Positions 1 through 8,875 of a DNA stretch of 64,000 nucleotides are shown here, piece by piece. Below the pieces are notes generated by a model. It saw only the letters and a list, made by a program, of their open reading frames with translations. It made no database searches and was not told where the DNA came from. Position numbers and translations under genes: made by a program. The DNA lies in NCBI RefSeq assembly GCF_008373765.1, contig NZ_VUJW01000011.1, positions 176,140 through 240,139 of the forward strand, in the 5' to 3' direction. How positions within the stretch are numbered: the stretch's first letter is position 1; each line of letters starts with the position of its first letter. Source of the stretch: Nocardioides antri (lineage in GTDB: Bacteria > Actinomycetota > Actinomycetes > Propionibacteriales > Nocardioidaceae).

Positions 1-465
1 GCGCACCTTCCCGGCGGCGACCAGCTCGGCCATCGCGCCGACGGTCTCCTCGATCGGCACGGACTTGTCGACCCGGTGCTGGTAGTAGAGGTCGATGACG
101 TCGACGCCGAGCCGGGCGAGCGAGGCGTCGCAGGCGGCACGGACGTACTCCGGCCGGCCGTTGATGCCGACCGGGGTCCCGTCCGGGAGCCGCTCGTTGC
201 CGAACTTGGTGGCGAGCTGGACGCCGTCCCGGCCGTGCTGGCTGGAGGCGATCGCGCGACCGACCAGCTGCTCGTTCGTGAAGGGGCCGTACATGTCGGC
301 GGTGTCGAGGAAGGTCACCCCGAGGTCGAGAGCGCGGTGGATGGTGGCCACCGCCTCTCCCTCGTCGGCGGTCCCGTAGAACTCCGACATGCCCATGCAG
401 CCCAGGCCGAGGACGGAGACGGTCAGGGAGGAGTCGGTGCCAAGAGTGCGGGTGGTGAGGGTCAT
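1..465 (-). CDS. Aldo/keto reductase, 3' end cut off by window
   Basis: This is the N-terminal 155 codons of an NAD(P)H-dependent aldo/keto reductase that runs off the left edge. Residues 1-25 carry the typical [12 protein letters not shown] start of the family. [10 protein letters not shown] holds the catalytic Asp and Tyr, and the Lys of LATKFGN is the expected third catalytic residue. [13 protein letters not shown] supplies the next strand with a Gln-His pair. It probably reduces small aldehydes or ketones; the substrate cannot be told. The ATG follows a GGAGG placed very close to the start and lies 9 bases after the stop of a MerR-family regulator gene, so the two should be co-transcribed. 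MerR-AKR pairs are common in actinobacteria and fit an electrophile- or stress-responsive enzyme. Confidence 0.9.
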   Translation of the reverse strand, partial: MTLTTRTLGTDSSLTVSVLGLGCMGMSEFYGTADEGEAVATIHRALDLGVTFLDTADMYGPFTNEQLVGRAIASSQHGRDGVQLATKFGNERLPDGTPVGINGRPEYVRAACDASLARLGVDVIDLYYQHRVDKSVPIEETVGAMAELVAAGKVR

Positions 466-474
466 GCCCTCCAC

Positions 475-870
475 TCAACGACTTCGAGCGCGCTCCAGGT
501 CAAGCGCCTGCTCGACCTTTCCCTCGTAGATCCCGATCTTGTGGTCGATCGCCCGCAGGTGACCGGTCACCTCGGCGAGCTGCGCCTCGACGCGCTCGCG
601 GTGCGCCACCAGCAGGGCGAGCCGCTCGGCCTCGTTGCCGTCGCCGGACCGCACGAGGTCGGCGTACTTCCGCACCTCACGGATGGGCATGCCGGTGGCG
701 CGGAGCCGCGTGACCAGCTCGATCCACGCCAGGTCACGGTCGGTGTAACGGCGATGACCGGAGGTGGAGCGATCGACAGCGGCCAGCAACAGTCCGTCGC
801 GCTCGTAGTACCGCAGGGTGTGGGGGGTGAGACCCGACCGGTCGGCGGCCTCCGCGATCGAGTAGCTCAT
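475..870 (-). CDS. MerR-family transcriptional regulator
   Basis: This is a 131-residue MerR-type activator/repressor. The N-terminal winged helix-turn-helix (residues 1-70) begins MSYSIAEAADRSGLTPHTLR and continues through YYERDGLL and SGHRRYTDRDL. A C-terminal dimerisation helix (about 80-120) contains the HRERVEAQLAEV coiled-coil heptads. No cysteine-rich effector loop is present, so it is not a metal sensor of the MerR/SoxR type. I chose the ATG at 870 because a -10-like GACACT ends six bases upstream of it, and the extra N-terminal residues of the longer frame would overlap the operator. The gene lies just upstream of an aldo/keto reductase on the same strand and presumably controls it together with itself. 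Confidence 0.9.
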   Translation of the reverse strand: MSYSIAEAADRSGLTPHTLRYYERDGLLLAAVDRSTSGHRRYTDRDLAWIELVTRLRATGMPIREVRKYADLVRSGDGNEAERLALLVAHRERVEAQLAEVTGHLRAIDHKIGIYEGKVEQALDLERARSR

Positions 871-876
871 CCGACC

Positions 877-907
877 AGTGTCGGACTTGGAGTGCACTCC
901 AAGTCAA
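877..907 (-). promoter_or_regulatory. merR promoter with perfect palindromic operator
   Basis: A perfect 22-bp palindrome occupies 884-905, with core CTTGGAGTGCACTCCAAG. On the minus strand it is bracketed by TTGACT (907-902) and GACACT (882-877), separated by 19 bases. A long 19-bp spacer spanned by a dyad is the classical MerR-family promoter layout, in which the activator untwists the spacer. The -10 box ends six bases before the ATG at 870, so transcription should start at or next to that ATG. The palindrome also overlaps the last bases of the upstream YdhR-like gene. Confidence 0.75.
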
Positions 908-1242
908 GCGCGGGGCGCGGCCTCGAATCCGGCAGCACCCTCGGCGATCGCGACGATCTCGCAGGGCTCGATCAGGACCGGCGCGCTGCCGATGATCTGG
1001 GAGCCCGGCGACTCCGCGGCACTCGCCGTGAACGTCTCCTGGAACGCTGCCCGCGCCGCGTCGTCGGCGAAGACGTAGCAGCCCTCGAACCACGCACCCG
1101 GCACCATGCGCCAGGTCTTGTAGGCGAGGCCGTCCATGCCGGTGAACCGGGCGTGCGAGGTCTCGGCGACGTACGACGTCAGCTGCTCCTCCACCCCCTC
1201 GGGCGCGTCGGCGAGCGACCAGCGCACGGTCAGACCCTTCAT
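904..1242 (-). CDS. YdhR-like putative monooxygenase / dimeric alpha-beta barrel protein
   Basis: This protein of 112 residues resembles the small YdhR (PF08803) family of putative monooxygenases in the ferredoxin-like dimeric alpha-beta barrel fold. It starts MKGLTVRWSLADAPEGVEEQ, then has the conserved central stretch GLAYKTWRMVPGAWFEGCYV, where family members have a similar K-W/WxxGGxYxF strand, and FADDAARAAFQETF as the C-terminal helix. The reaction is not established for the family. The ATG at 1242 is preceded by a strong GAGGAGAAGAG site and overlaps the pepA stop as ATGA, so it should be translationally coupled to pepA. Its own stop codon runs into the operator of the next gene, merR. 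Confidence 0.6.
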   Translation of the reverse strand: MKGLTVRWSLADAPEGVEEQLTSYVAETSHARFTGMDGLAYKTWRMVPGAWFEGCYVFADDAARAAFQETFTASAAESPGSQIIGSAPVLIEPCEIVAIAEGAAGFEAAPRA

Positions 1243-2840
1243 CTCTTCTCCTCGGTCGTGATGCCGGCCAGCGGCTCGGGGCGGCCGAGCCAGGTGAGCA
1301 GGAGGCGGGCGCCGAACCCGGACGGGCCGACGGTCCACTCGTGGAGCTCCTTCTCGACGTCGCCGACGGAGGCGATGTCGAGGTGGGCCCACGGGAGCCC
1401 ACCGGTGAAGTGCTGGAGGAACAGCGCGGCGGTGATGGCCTGCGGCGTGCCGGCGCTGTTGTCGGCGTCGGCGACTTTGGAGGCCAGCCGCTCCTCGTAG
1501 CCGGCGTAGAGAGGGAACCTCCAGAGCGGCTCCCCGGACTGCTCCCCCGCCTCGCGGAGCGACGCGGCGAGGGCGTCGTCGCTGGCGAAGAGGCCGCCCA
1601 TCTGCTGCCCCAGCGCGATCTTGATCCCGCCCGTCAGGGTCGCGACGTCGACGAGCACCGTCGGGTCGAGCTCGGCGGCGGCGTAGGCGAGGGCGTCGGC
1701 GAGGACGAGCCGGCCCTCGGCGTCGGTGTTGGTGACCTCGGTCGTGCGACCGCCCCAGTGACGCACCACGTCACCGGGACGCAGCGCCGAGCCGGAGATG
1801 GCGTTCTCGGCCGCCGGCACCAGGCCGGTCACCCGGACCTGGCAGCCCACGTCGGCGAGAGCGGCCATGGCCGCAAGCACGACCGCGCCGCCGGTCATGT
1901 CGCGCTTCATCGACACCATGCTCGGCCCCGGCTTGATCGAGAGCCCGCCGCTGTCGAACGTGATCCCTTTGCCGACCAGCACGACGTGCGGGAGCTTCTT
2001 GGCGGCACGCGAGCCGACGTCCGGCGGGGTGTAGTCGAGCCTGATCAGGCGGGGCGGCGTCGCGGAGGCGCGGCCGACGCCGACGATCCCGCCGAACCCC
2101 TCGCGCTCCAGGTCGGCCTCGTCCCAGACCCGGACGTCGAGCCCGGCAGCCGCTGCGATCTGCTCGGCCTGGGCCGCGAGCCACGCGGGGTTCTTGAGGT
2201 TGCTCGGCACGGTGGCGAGGGTCCGGGAGCGCCAGCCTGCGCCACCGATGGCCACCGCGCGGGCCAGCGTCGCCTGGTCCGCGTCGCCGACGGTCTCGGC
2301 CGGCACCGCGACCACGACCCGGCGGACCGGCTGGTGCTCCGGCCCGGAGGAGCGCCAGTGGAAGTCGAACGACCCGAGCATCGTGCCGGCGACGAAGGCC
2401 TCCAGCGCGGCGACGAAGTCGTCCGGACCGTCGTCGGGGGCGACGGCCGGGATCGAGGTGGCGACGGCGTCGCGGTCGCGGGTGGCGCGCGCGAGGGCCG
2501 CGCCGGCGCGTCGTACGTCGACCGGCCGGGCGGCACCCACGCCGACCAGCAGCACGAGGCGGAGCGCCGGGTTGGCAGAGGTGCCCAGCGGGACCGGCAG
2601 CTCGACGACCTCGCCGACCGCACCAGTCATCTTCCGGAGCTCGGCGACCGCCAGGAGGTCGACGTCGATCGCATCGGTCAGGTCGGCTGCACCGGGACCG
2701 AGCAGGACGCCCGGCTCTTCGGGCGGCCCGGGCAGCACCGGCAGTGCCACCGTGTCGACGCCGACGATGGCGGCCGGGAGGAGCTCGCTGAGCGCGAACT
2801 CAGGGGGAGAAACCTGGCTGGGAAGAACGGCGTCCGTCAC
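1239..2840 (-). CDS. pepA: Leucyl aminopeptidase (M17 family)
   Basis: This is a cytosolic dizinc/dimanganese leucyl aminopeptidase of 533 residues, close to the usual 490-520. The N-terminal macrodomain-like region covers about residues 1-180. The catalytic C-terminal domain begins near VVLVGKGITFDSGGLSIKPG, with the metal-binding Lys and Asp, and contains the family signature NTDAEGRLVLADALAYA around residues 360-380. It removes N-terminal residues from peptides and often takes part in glutathione-conjugate turnover. The start is a GTG that overlaps the stop of the DUF3117 gene as GTGA, and its own stop overlaps the next gene as ATGA, so this stretch is one tightly packed operon. Confidence 0.95.
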   Translation of the reverse strand: MTDAVLPSQVSPPEFALSELLPAAIVGVDTVALPVLPGPPEEPGVLLGPGAADLTDAIDVDLLAVAELRKMTGAVGEVVELPVPLGTSANPALRLVLLVGVGAARPVDVRRAGAALARATRDRDAVATSIPAVAPDDGPDDFVAALEAFVAGTMLGSFDFHWRSSGPEHQPVRRVVVAVPAETVGDADQATLARAVAIGGAGWRSRTLATVPSNLKNPAWLAAQAEQIAAAAGLDVRVWDEADLEREGFGGIVGVGRASATPPRLIRLDYTPPDVGSRAAKKLPHVVLVGKGITFDSGGLSIKPGPSMVSMKRDMTGGAVVLAAMAALADVGCQVRVTGLVPAAENAISGSALRPGDVVRHWGGRTTEVTNTDAEGRLVLADALAYAAAELDPTVLVDVATLTGGIKIALGQQMGGLFASDDALAASLREAGEQSGEPLWRFPLYAGYEERLASKVADADNSAGTPQAITAALFLQHFTGGLPWAHLDIASVGDVEKELHEWTVGPSGFGARLLLTWLGRPEPLAGITTEEKR

Positions 2841-3004
2841 CCGACAACGTTCTTGAGAGCGTCACCGAGAGCACCCGCCTCTTCGGCGTTGAGCTCGACG
2901 ACCAACCGGCCGCCGCCCTCGAGCGGGACCCGCATGACGATGCCCCGACCCTCCTTGGTGACCTCGAGCGGACCGTCACCGGTCCGAGGCTTCATCGCCG
3001 CCAT
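2837..3004 (-). CDS. DUF3117 small conserved actinobacterial protein
   Basis: This 55-residue protein has the highly conserved DUF3117 pattern: MAAMKPRTGDGPLEVTKEGR, then GIVMRVPLEGGGRLVVELNA, ending EEAGALGDALKNVVG. The family is almost universal in actinobacteria and nearly invariant, yet I know of no established function. The charged N-terminus and beta-rich core suggest a small nucleic-acid- or protein-binding module; that is inference. The ATG has a good upstream GGAAGAGGGG site. The stop overlaps the GTG start of pepA, so the two are co-translated. Confidence 0.93.
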   Translation of the reverse strand: MAAMKPRTGDGPLEVTKEGRGIVMRVPLEGGGRLVVELNAEEAGALGDALKNVVG

Positions 3005-3102
3005 GCGGCACCCCTCTTCCCAATCATCACTGGCATACCTGCTCTGCGCGGGTTCGCCCGGCCATTATCTCCTATGCCCCGTCCGCCGTGCAGCACAGGC
3101 CG

Positions 3103-3477
3103 TCAGTCCGCGTGCGTGGTGGGCGGCGGGACGTCCGGGAACGAACGGTGCTTGCCGGGGCGGTCGGCCGGTGCGGGGGCCGCCGGTGCCGGCTTCGCGG
3201 CCGCCGGCGGCGCAGGCCCTCCGCGCTGCTCCTGCTCGGCGGCGAGCCGGGCGAGGAGGGCATCGACCTCGGACATCCGGTAGCCGCGGAACGCCAGCGA
3301 GAAGCGCACGCGGCGGAGGTCGTCGGCGGTGATCGGCCGGTCGAGTGGGACCCGCGCATCGGGGCGGTCGTCGTACGCCGGCTTCATCGGCTCGCCACGA
3401 CCGGCGGCCAGCAACGCGATGCCGCCCATGGCGAGCACGATGAGGACGGCGAAGACCCACATCATCGCTTCTGGCAC
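3103..3477 (-). CDS. Membrane-anchored DivIVA-domain protein
   Basis: This is a 124-residue protein with one N-terminal transmembrane segment (about residues 5-25, WVFAVLIVLAMGGIALLAAG). A cytoplasmic linker leads to a short DivIVA-type motif near residues 58-80, RFSLAFRGYRMSEVDALLAR. The C-terminal 45 residues are Pro/Ala-rich. DivIVA/Wag31 proteins mark negatively curved membrane and recruit the polar growth machinery of actinobacteria. This one has only the first DivIVA module and no long coiled coil, so it may be an accessory polar or septal protein. The start is GTG with a strong GAGGAG eight bases upstream. It follows the LOG-family gene by 10 bases. Confidence 0.8.
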   Translation of the reverse strand: MPEAMMWVFAVLIVLAMGGIALLAAGRGEPMKPAYDDRPDARVPLDRPITADDLRRVRFSLAFRGYRMSEVDALLARLAAEQEQRGGPAPPAAAKPAPAAPAPADRPGKHRSFPDVPPPTTHAD

Positions 3478-3487
3478 GGCATGCTCC

Positions 3488-4216
3488 TCAGGCGTGGCGG
3501 TCGCGCGCGGCGACCATCAGGGCGACCGCCTCGTCGACGTCGTCGGTCAGGACAAGCCGATCGAGGTCGGACTGGCCGATCTTGCCCGTGGCCAGGACGG
3601 TGTCGCGGAGCCAGTCCATGAGACCGGACCAGTACTCGGTCCCGACCAGGACGACCGGGAACTCGGTGACCTTCTGGGTCTGGGCGAGCGTCACCGCCTC
3701 GAACATCTCGTCGAGGGTCCCGATGCCGCCGGGGAGCACGATGAAGCCCTGCGAGTACTTCACGAACATCGTCTTGCGGACGAAGAAGTAGCGGAAGTTG
3801 ATGCCGATGTCGACCCACTCGTTGAGACCGGCCTCGAACGGCAGCTCCACGCCGAGCCCGACGCTGACCCCGCCGGCCTCGCTCGCCCCACGGTTCGCCG
3901 CTTCCATGGCGCCCGGACCACCGCCGGTGATGACGGCGAAGCCGGCGCCGACCAGCTTGTGCCCCACGTCCATCGCCTGGGCGTAGGCCGGGTCGTCGGT
4001 TGGCGTGCGCGCCGACCCGAACACCGCGATCGCCGCTCCGAGCTCGGCCAGCGCACCGAAGCCCTCGATGAACTCCGCCTGGATCCGGAGCACCCGCCAG
4101 GGGTCGGTGTGCACCCAGTCGGACTGGCCCCGGGAGTCGAGCAGCCGCTGGTCGGTGGTGGACCCGTCGATCTGTCCGCGGCGCTGGATCACCGGGCCCT
4201 TGAACTTGGCCTTCAC
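3488..4216 (-). CDS. TIGR00730-family Rossmann protein (LOG-like phosphoribohydrolase)
   Basis: This is a 242-residue LOG/TIGR00730 protein. The family cleaves nucleoside 5'-monophosphates to the base and ribose 5-phosphate, and plant and mycobacterial members release active cytokinins. The two diagnostic motifs are present: [17 protein letters not shown] (about residues 95-112) and [16 protein letters not shown] (about 155-170). The GTG start overlaps the dapE stop as GTGA and has an AGGAGGAGAG ribosome site just upstream. The dapE-LOG pairing is one I remember from mycobacteria. Whether the natural substrate here is a modified nucleotide cannot be read from sequence. Confidence 0.9.
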   Translation of the reverse strand: MKAKFKGPVIQRRGQIDGSTTDQRLLDSRGQSDWVHTDPWRVLRIQAEFIEGFGALAELGAAIAVFGSARTPTDDPAYAQAMDVGHKLVGAGFAVITGGGPGAMEAANRGASEAGGVSVGLGVELPFEAGLNEWVDIGINFRYFFVRKTMFVKYSQGFIVLPGGIGTLDEMFEAVTLAQTQKVTEFPVVLVGTEYWSGLMDWLRDTVLATGKIGQSDLDRLVLTDDVDEAVALMVAARDRHA

Positions 4217-5319
4217 CCGCTCTCCTCCTCCTCTGCGACGCCCGTGGTCAACCAGGTGCGGAGCTCCTGCTCACAACGCTCGATCTGCTCCACCGGCACG
4301 TGCTCCTCCTGCTTGTGCGCCAGCGTCGGGTCACCGGGACCGAAGTTGACGGCCGGCACGCCGAGCGTGGTGAACCGGGCGACGTCGGTCCAGCCGAACT
4401 TCGGGTTCACCCTGCCGTCGGGCCCGCCCACCGCGTCGATGAACGCCTTCGCCGCCGGGCGGTCGAGCCCCGGGAGCGCGCCGGGCGCGGAGTCGGTCAG
4501 GGTGACGTCGTACGGCGCGAAGAACTCGGTCACGAACGCCAGCGCCTCCTCCTCCGAGCGGTCGGGGGCGAAGCGGTAGTTGACGCTGACGACGCACTCG
4601 TCGGGGATCACGTTGCCCGCGACGCCGCCGCTGATGCCGACGGCGTTGAGCCCCTCGTGGTACTCCAGCCCGTCGATGACGGGCATGCGTGCGTCGTACG
4701 CCTGCAGGCGCTGGAGCACGCCGGCCGCGCCGTGGATGGCGTTCACGCCGCGCCAGCTGCGGGCGGAGTGGGCGCGCTCGCCACGGGTGCGCACGTCGAC
4801 GCGCAGGGTGCCCTGGCAGCCGGCCTCGACGACGGCGTTCGACGGCTCCATGAGCACGGCGAAGTCGGCGACGAGGAGCTCCGGGTCGGACTCGCTGAGG
4901 AGTCGCAGCCCGTTGAACCGGGAGTCGATCTCCTCGCACTCGTAGAGCACGAAGGTGAGGTCGTGCACCGGCTCCGTCACGGTCGCCGCGATCCGCAGGA
5001 TGACCGCGTCGCCGCCCTTCATGTCGCAGGTGCCGAGGCCGTGGAGGATCCCGTCCTCCAGCCGGCTGGGCAGGTTGGCGTTGATCGGCACCGTGTCGAG
5101 GTGGCCGGCCAGGACGACCCGGCTGCCCCTCCCCAGCGAGGTGCGCGCGACGACGGTGTTGCCGCGCCGGGTGACGGTGAGGTGCGGCAGCGCCCGGAGC
5201 GCCACCTCGACGGCGTCCGCGATCTCCTGCTCGTTGCGGGAGACCGACTCGATGTCGACGAGCTGACGGGTCAGGGTGACGGCATCGGCGGTCAGGTCCA
5301 GCCCGGGCGGCACTGTCAT
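4213..5319 (-). CDS. dapE: Succinyl-diaminopimelate desuccinylase
   Basis: DapE is an M20-family dizinc hydrolase that converts N-succinyl-LL-2,6-diaminopimelate to LL-diaminopimelate plus succinate for lysine and peptidoglycan. The catalytic domain shows [19 protein letters not shown] (zinc His and Asp), [15 protein letters not shown] and [10 protein letters not shown] (catalytic Glu pair). A lid/dimerisation domain lies in the middle, from about 175 to 290, and the C-terminal zinc ligand follows at HKQEEHVP. It has 368 residues from the ATG at 5319; a TTG 12 bases upstream in the same frame is less likely. It sits 41 bases after ileS and overlaps the LOG gene. dapD is divergent about 3.5 kb away and dapC is near 13 kb. 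Confidence 0.92.
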   Translation of the reverse strand: MTVPPGLDLTADAVTLTRQLVDIESVSRNEQEIADAVEVALRALPHLTVTRRGNTVVARTSLGRGSRVVLAGHLDTVPINANLPSRLEDGILHGLGTCDMKGGDAVILRIAATVTEPVHDLTFVLYECEEIDSRFNGLRLLSESDPELLVADFAVLMEPSNAVVEAGCQGTLRVDVRTRGERAHSARSWRGVNAIHGAAGVLQRLQAYDARMPVIDGLEYHEGLNAVGISGGVAGNVIPDECVVSVNYRFAPDRSEEEALAFVTEFFAPYDVTLTDSAPGALPGLDRPAAKAFIDAVGGPDGRVNPKFGWTDVARFTTLGVPAVNFGPGDPTLAHKQEEHVPVEQIERCEQELRTWLTTGVAEEEESG

Positions 5320-5360
5320 GCCCTCATCCAACCAGCCGGGGCCAGCGGCGCGGAGCCACG

Positions 5361-8300
5361 TCAGACCCGCGCCACGGCCACGACCGCCGGCTCACGGTCG
5401 CCGACCGTCACCGTCGAGCCGTCGGCACCCTCGGCGACGGTGTACGACGTCGCCAGCGTCTCCTTCGCGATCAGGTCCTCGTGGGCGCGAGCGGCTGCGA
5501 GGACCGCGGACGACCCGGAGATGACCAGCTCGATCCGGTCGGTGACGTCGAGGCCGGCGTCGCGGCGCGCCTGCTGGACGGCGCGCACGAGGTCGCGCGC
5601 GAGGCCCTCCTCGGCGAGGTCCGGCGTCACGACGGTGTCGAGGACGACGAAGCCGCCACCCGGCAGCATGCCGGTGGCGGCGCCCTCCGCTGCCGACCCG
5701 ACCACGGTCTCGAGGGAGTACTCCCCCTCGACCAGCGCGAGCCCGCCGGCGGTGACGGTCCCGTCCTCGGCAACGCTCCAGTCGCCGGACTTCGACGCCT
5801 TGATCGCGGTCTGGACGTCCTTGCCGAGACGGGGACCCGCGGCGCGGGCGTTGACGGTGAGCCGCTGCGAGACGCCGTACGACGACGCCTCGGGCGAGTC
5901 GGCCGCGAGCAGCCGGACGTCCTTCACGTTGACCTCGTCGGCGACGATCGCGCTGAACGCCTCTAGCGACGCAGGGTCGTCCACGACGACGGTGAGCGAG
6001 CCCAGCGGCAACCGGTTGCGGAGGCCGCCGGCCTTGCGCAGCGCCGACGTCGCCGAGCACACCTCGCGCACCTGGTCCATCGCCGCGACGAGGGTGTCGT
6101 CGGCCGGCAGGTCGGCGACGTCCGGCCAGTCGGCGAGGTGCACCGAGCGGCCGCCGGTCAGCCCGCGCCAGACCTCCTCGGTCGTCAGCGGCAGCAGCGG
6201 CGCGACGGCGCGGCACACGACGTCGAGGACCGCGGCCAGCGTCTCGAACGCCTCGGCCCGGCCCTCCCAGAACCGCTCGCGCGAGCGCCGGACGTACCAG
6301 TTCGTCAGCACGTCGAGGAAGCTGCGGGTGGTCTCGCACGCGTCGGCGATGGCGTAGTCGTCCATCTCGGCGGTGAGCTGCTCGACGTACTGCCGGGTCT
6401 TGGCGAGCAGGTAGCGATCGAGCGGGTCCGTGGAGTCCGTGCGCCCCTGGGCCTCGTAGCCCTCGGCGTTGGCGTAGAGCGAGAAGAAGTACCAGGTGTT
6501 CCAGAGCGGGATCATCACCTGGCGCACGGCGTCGCGGATGCCCTGCTCGGTGACGACCAGGTTGCCGCCGCGCAGGATCGGGCTCGCCATCAGGAACCAG
6601 CGCATCGCGTCGGCCCCGTCGCGGTCGAAGACCTCGCGCACGTCGGGGTAGTTGCGCAGCGACTTCGACATCTTGTTGCCGTCGGAGCCGAGCACGATGC
6701 CGTGGCTGATGCAGGAGGAGAACGCCGGACGGTCGAAGAGCGCGCTGGCGAGGATGTGCAGGGTGTAGAACCAGCCGCGGGTCTGGCCGATGTACTCGAC
6801 GATGAAGTCGGCCGGGAAGTGGTGCTCGAACCACTCCTTGTTCTCGAACGGGTAGTGCACCTGCCCGAACGACATGGAGCCGGAGTCGAACCACACGTCG
6901 AGCACGTCGGCGACGCGGCGCATCGTCGAGCGTCCGGTCGGGTCGTCGGGGTTGGGGCGGGTCAGGTCGTCGACCCACGGACGGTGCAGGTCCGGCTCGC
7001 CGTCGCGGTTGCGCGGCAGCCGGCCGAAGTCGCGCTCGATCTCCTCGAACGAGCCGTAGACGTCGATCCGGGGGTACGCCGGGTCGTCGCTCTTCCACAC
7101 CGGCACCGGGCTGCCCCAGAACCGGTTGCGGGTGATCGACCAGTCGCGGGCGTTCTCGAGCCACCTGCCGAACTGGCCCTGCTTGATGTGGTCGGGCACC
7201 CAGCGGATCTGCTCGTTCAGCTCGAGCATCCGGTCCTTGAACTTGGTGACCTCGACGAACCACGACTCGACGCCCTTGTAGATCAGGGGCTCGCGGCACC
7301 GCCAGCAGTGCGGGTACGAGTGGTTGTAGGTCTCGCGGCGCAGCAGCACGGTGCCGGGCGTGACCGCACCGGTGCGGGCCTTGAGGTGGTCGATGATGTG
7401 CAGGTTGGCGTCGAAGACCAGCATCCCGGCGTACTCGTCGACCGGCGCTGTGAACCGCCCGTCCTTGCCGACCGGCATGACCGGCTCGATGTTCTCGCGG
7501 TCGGTGACCTCCTTGTCGACCTCACCGAACGCGCCGGCGCTGTGCACGAGGCCGGTGCCGTCCGTGGTCGTCACGGCCTCGTCGGCGGGCACGACGCGGA
7601 AGGCGTTCTCGTGGCCCTCGAAGTAGCGGAACGGCGGCGTGTAGGTCAGTCCGACCAGCTCGGCGCCCTTGCCCCGCCACACGACGTTCGGCTCCTCGCC
7701 GAGCTCGCGGGAGTACGCCGCCAGCCGCGCCTCGGCGAGGACGTACCGGTCCACCCCGTAGTCCTCCACCATGACGTAGTCGATGTCCGACCCGACCATC
7801 ACGGCCAGGTTGCTCGGCAGCGTCCACGGCGTCGTGGTCCAGACGAGCAGCTTCGCGCCGGCGAACTGCCCGTCGGTCACGACCTCGAAGCCGACGGTGA
7901 CCGACGGGTCCTGCCGGTCCTGGTAGACGTCGTCGTCCATCCGCAGCTCGTGGTTGGAGAGCGGGGTCTCGTCGTTCCAGCAGTACGGCAGGACGCGGAA
8001 GCCCTCGTAGACGAGGCCCTTGTCGTAGAGGCTCTTGAACGCCCAGAGCACCGACTCCATGAACTCGGGGTTCATGGTCTTGTAGTCGTTGTCGAAGTCG
8101 ACCCAGCGGGCCTGCCGGGTGACGTAGTCGCGCCACTCCCCCGTGTACTTCAGCACCGACGCGCGACAGGCGTCGTTGAACCTGTCGATGCCCATCTCGA
8201 CGATCTCGTCGGTGGTCTTGATCCCGTTGAGGCGCATCGCCTCGAGCTCGGCCGGGAGCCCGTGGGTGTCCCAGCCGAAGCGCCGCTCGACGCGCTTGCC

Positions 8301-8582
8301 GCGCATCGTCTCGTAGCGCGGCACGATGTCCTTCACGTAGCCGGTCAGCAGGTGGCCGTAGTGCGGCAGCCCGTTGGCGAACGGCGGGCCGTCGTAGAAC
8401 ACGAACTCGTTGGAGCCGTCCTCACCCGCGTCCCGCTGGTCGACGCTGGCGCGGAACGTGTCGTCCTCGGCCCAGTAGGCCAGCACCCGCTCCTCGATCT
8501 CGGGGAAGCGCGGCGAGGACGGGACGCCCCGGCCGGGGTCGGCCGAGCTGACGAGGTCGGTGGTGACCTTCGGGTAGGCCAT
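5361..8582 (-). CDS. ileS: Isoleucyl-tRNA synthetase, eukaryote-like type
   Basis: This class Ia synthetase of 1073 residues charges tRNA-Ile. The HIGH box appears as [20 protein letters not shown] near residue 60 and the KMSKS loop as [15 protein letters not shown] near 640. A CP1 editing domain fills the space between, and a long C-terminal region follows. The HYGH form and the length above 1050 are typical of the type 2, eukaryote-like IleRS found in actinobacteria, which as a class tends to resist mupirocin; resistance here is inference. I chose the ATG at 8582 because CAGGAG lies 8 bases upstream and the product begins [13 protein letters not shown]. Expression is controlled by the T-box leader directly upstream. 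Confidence 0.96.
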   Translation of the reverse strand: MAYPKVTTDLVSSADPGRGVPSSPRFPEIEERVLAYWAEDDTFRASVDQRDAGEDGSNEFVFYDGPPFANGLPHYGHLLTGYVKDIVPRYETMRGKRVERRFGWDTHGLPAELEAMRLNGIKTTDEIVEMGIDRFNDACRASVLKYTGEWRDYVTRQARWVDFDNDYKTMNPEFMESVLWAFKSLYDKGLVYEGFRVLPYCWNDETPLSNHELRMDDDVYQDRQDPSVTVGFEVVTDGQFAGAKLLVWTTTPWTLPSNLAVMVGSDIDYVMVEDYGVDRYVLAEARLAAYSRELGEEPNVVWRGKGAELVGLTYTPPFRYFEGHENAFRVVPADEAVTTTDGTGLVHSAGAFGEVDKEVTDRENIEPVMPVGKDGRFTAPVDEYAGMLVFDANLHIIDHLKARTGAVTPGTVLLRRETYNHSYPHCWRCREPLIYKGVESWFVEVTKFKDRMLELNEQIRWVPDHIKQGQFGRWLENARDWSITRNRFWGSPVPVWKSDDPAYPRIDVYGSFEEIERDFGRLPRNRDGEPDLHRPWVDDLTRPNPDDPTGRSTMRRVADVLDVWFDSGSMSFGQVHYPFENKEWFEHHFPADFIVEYIGQTRGWFYTLHILASALFDRPAFSSCISHGIVLGSDGNKMSKSLRNYPDVREVFDRDGADAMRWFLMASPILRGGNLVVTEQGIRDAVRQVMIPLWNTWYFFSLYANAEGYEAQGRTDSTDPLDRYLLAKTRQYVEQLTAEMDDYAIADACETTRSFLDVLTNWYVRRSRERFWEGRAEAFETLAAVLDVVCRAVAPLLPLTTEEVWRGLTGGRSVHLADWPDVADLPADDTLVAAMDQVREVCSATSALRKAGGLRNRLPLGSLTVVVDDPASLEAFSAIVADEVNVKDVRLLAADSPEASSYGVSQRLTVNARAAGPRLGKDVQTAIKASKSGDWSVAEDGTVTAGGLALVEGEYSLETVVGSAAEGAATGMLPGGGFVVLDTVVTPDLAEEGLARDLVRAVQQARRDAGLDVTDRIELVISGSSAVLAAARAHEDLIAKETLATSYTVAEGADGSTVTVGDREPAVVAVARV

Positions 8583-8778
8583 CGGTGGTCTCCTGCGGTG
8601 GTGGTCGGTGTCCTGCCACGAGGACGACTCACGCCGCGGTACCACCTCGCTTGCTCCTCACCGAGGAGCCACTCGTTCACGGCTGTGACGGGCCTACCCG
8701 CCGGGTTCTACTGAGCTCTGCCTGCCGACAGAGCCGTTCTTCCCGGGGCTCGCCGCTGATGACGGCTCAAGCGCCTGT
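8583..8778 (-). promoter_or_regulatory. ileS T-box riboswitch (translational type, short Stem I)
   Basis: Reading the minus strand, the leader contains the T-box consensus GAGGTGGTACCGCGG at 8648-8634, about 50 bases before the ileS ATG. Upstream, GAGCCGT (8768-8762) and ACGGCTC (8737-8731) pair perfectly. The loop they enclose begins with ATC at 8760-8758, the isoleucine specifier codon. A conserved-looking AGTAGAACCCGG (8712-8701) fits Stem II of actinobacterial T-boxes. No run of T follows the antiterminator. Instead ACCACC repeats flank the AGGAG ribosome site and can pair with GGTGGT of the T-box, so regulation should act on translation. A TACGCT -10-like box (8790-8785) suggests the 5' end lies near 8778. 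Confidence 0.88.
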
Positions 8779-8861
8779 GGTCACAGCGTACGGCGCCGCC
8801 GGCCGCTGCGGCCAATCAGACTGCCTCCGACGCCGCATCGGCCGACGCGAGCGGCGGGCCG

Positions 8862-8867
8862 TAGAAT
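8862..8867 (+). promoter_or_regulatory. dapD -10 box, leaderless start
   Basis: TAGAAT ends eight bases before the dapD GTG at 8876. This spacing puts the transcription start on or next to the start codon. No ribosome binding site precedes the GTG and no clear -35 element is visible, which is common for actinobacterial leaderless promoters. Confidence 0.6.
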
Positions 8868-8875
8868 CACCCCAC

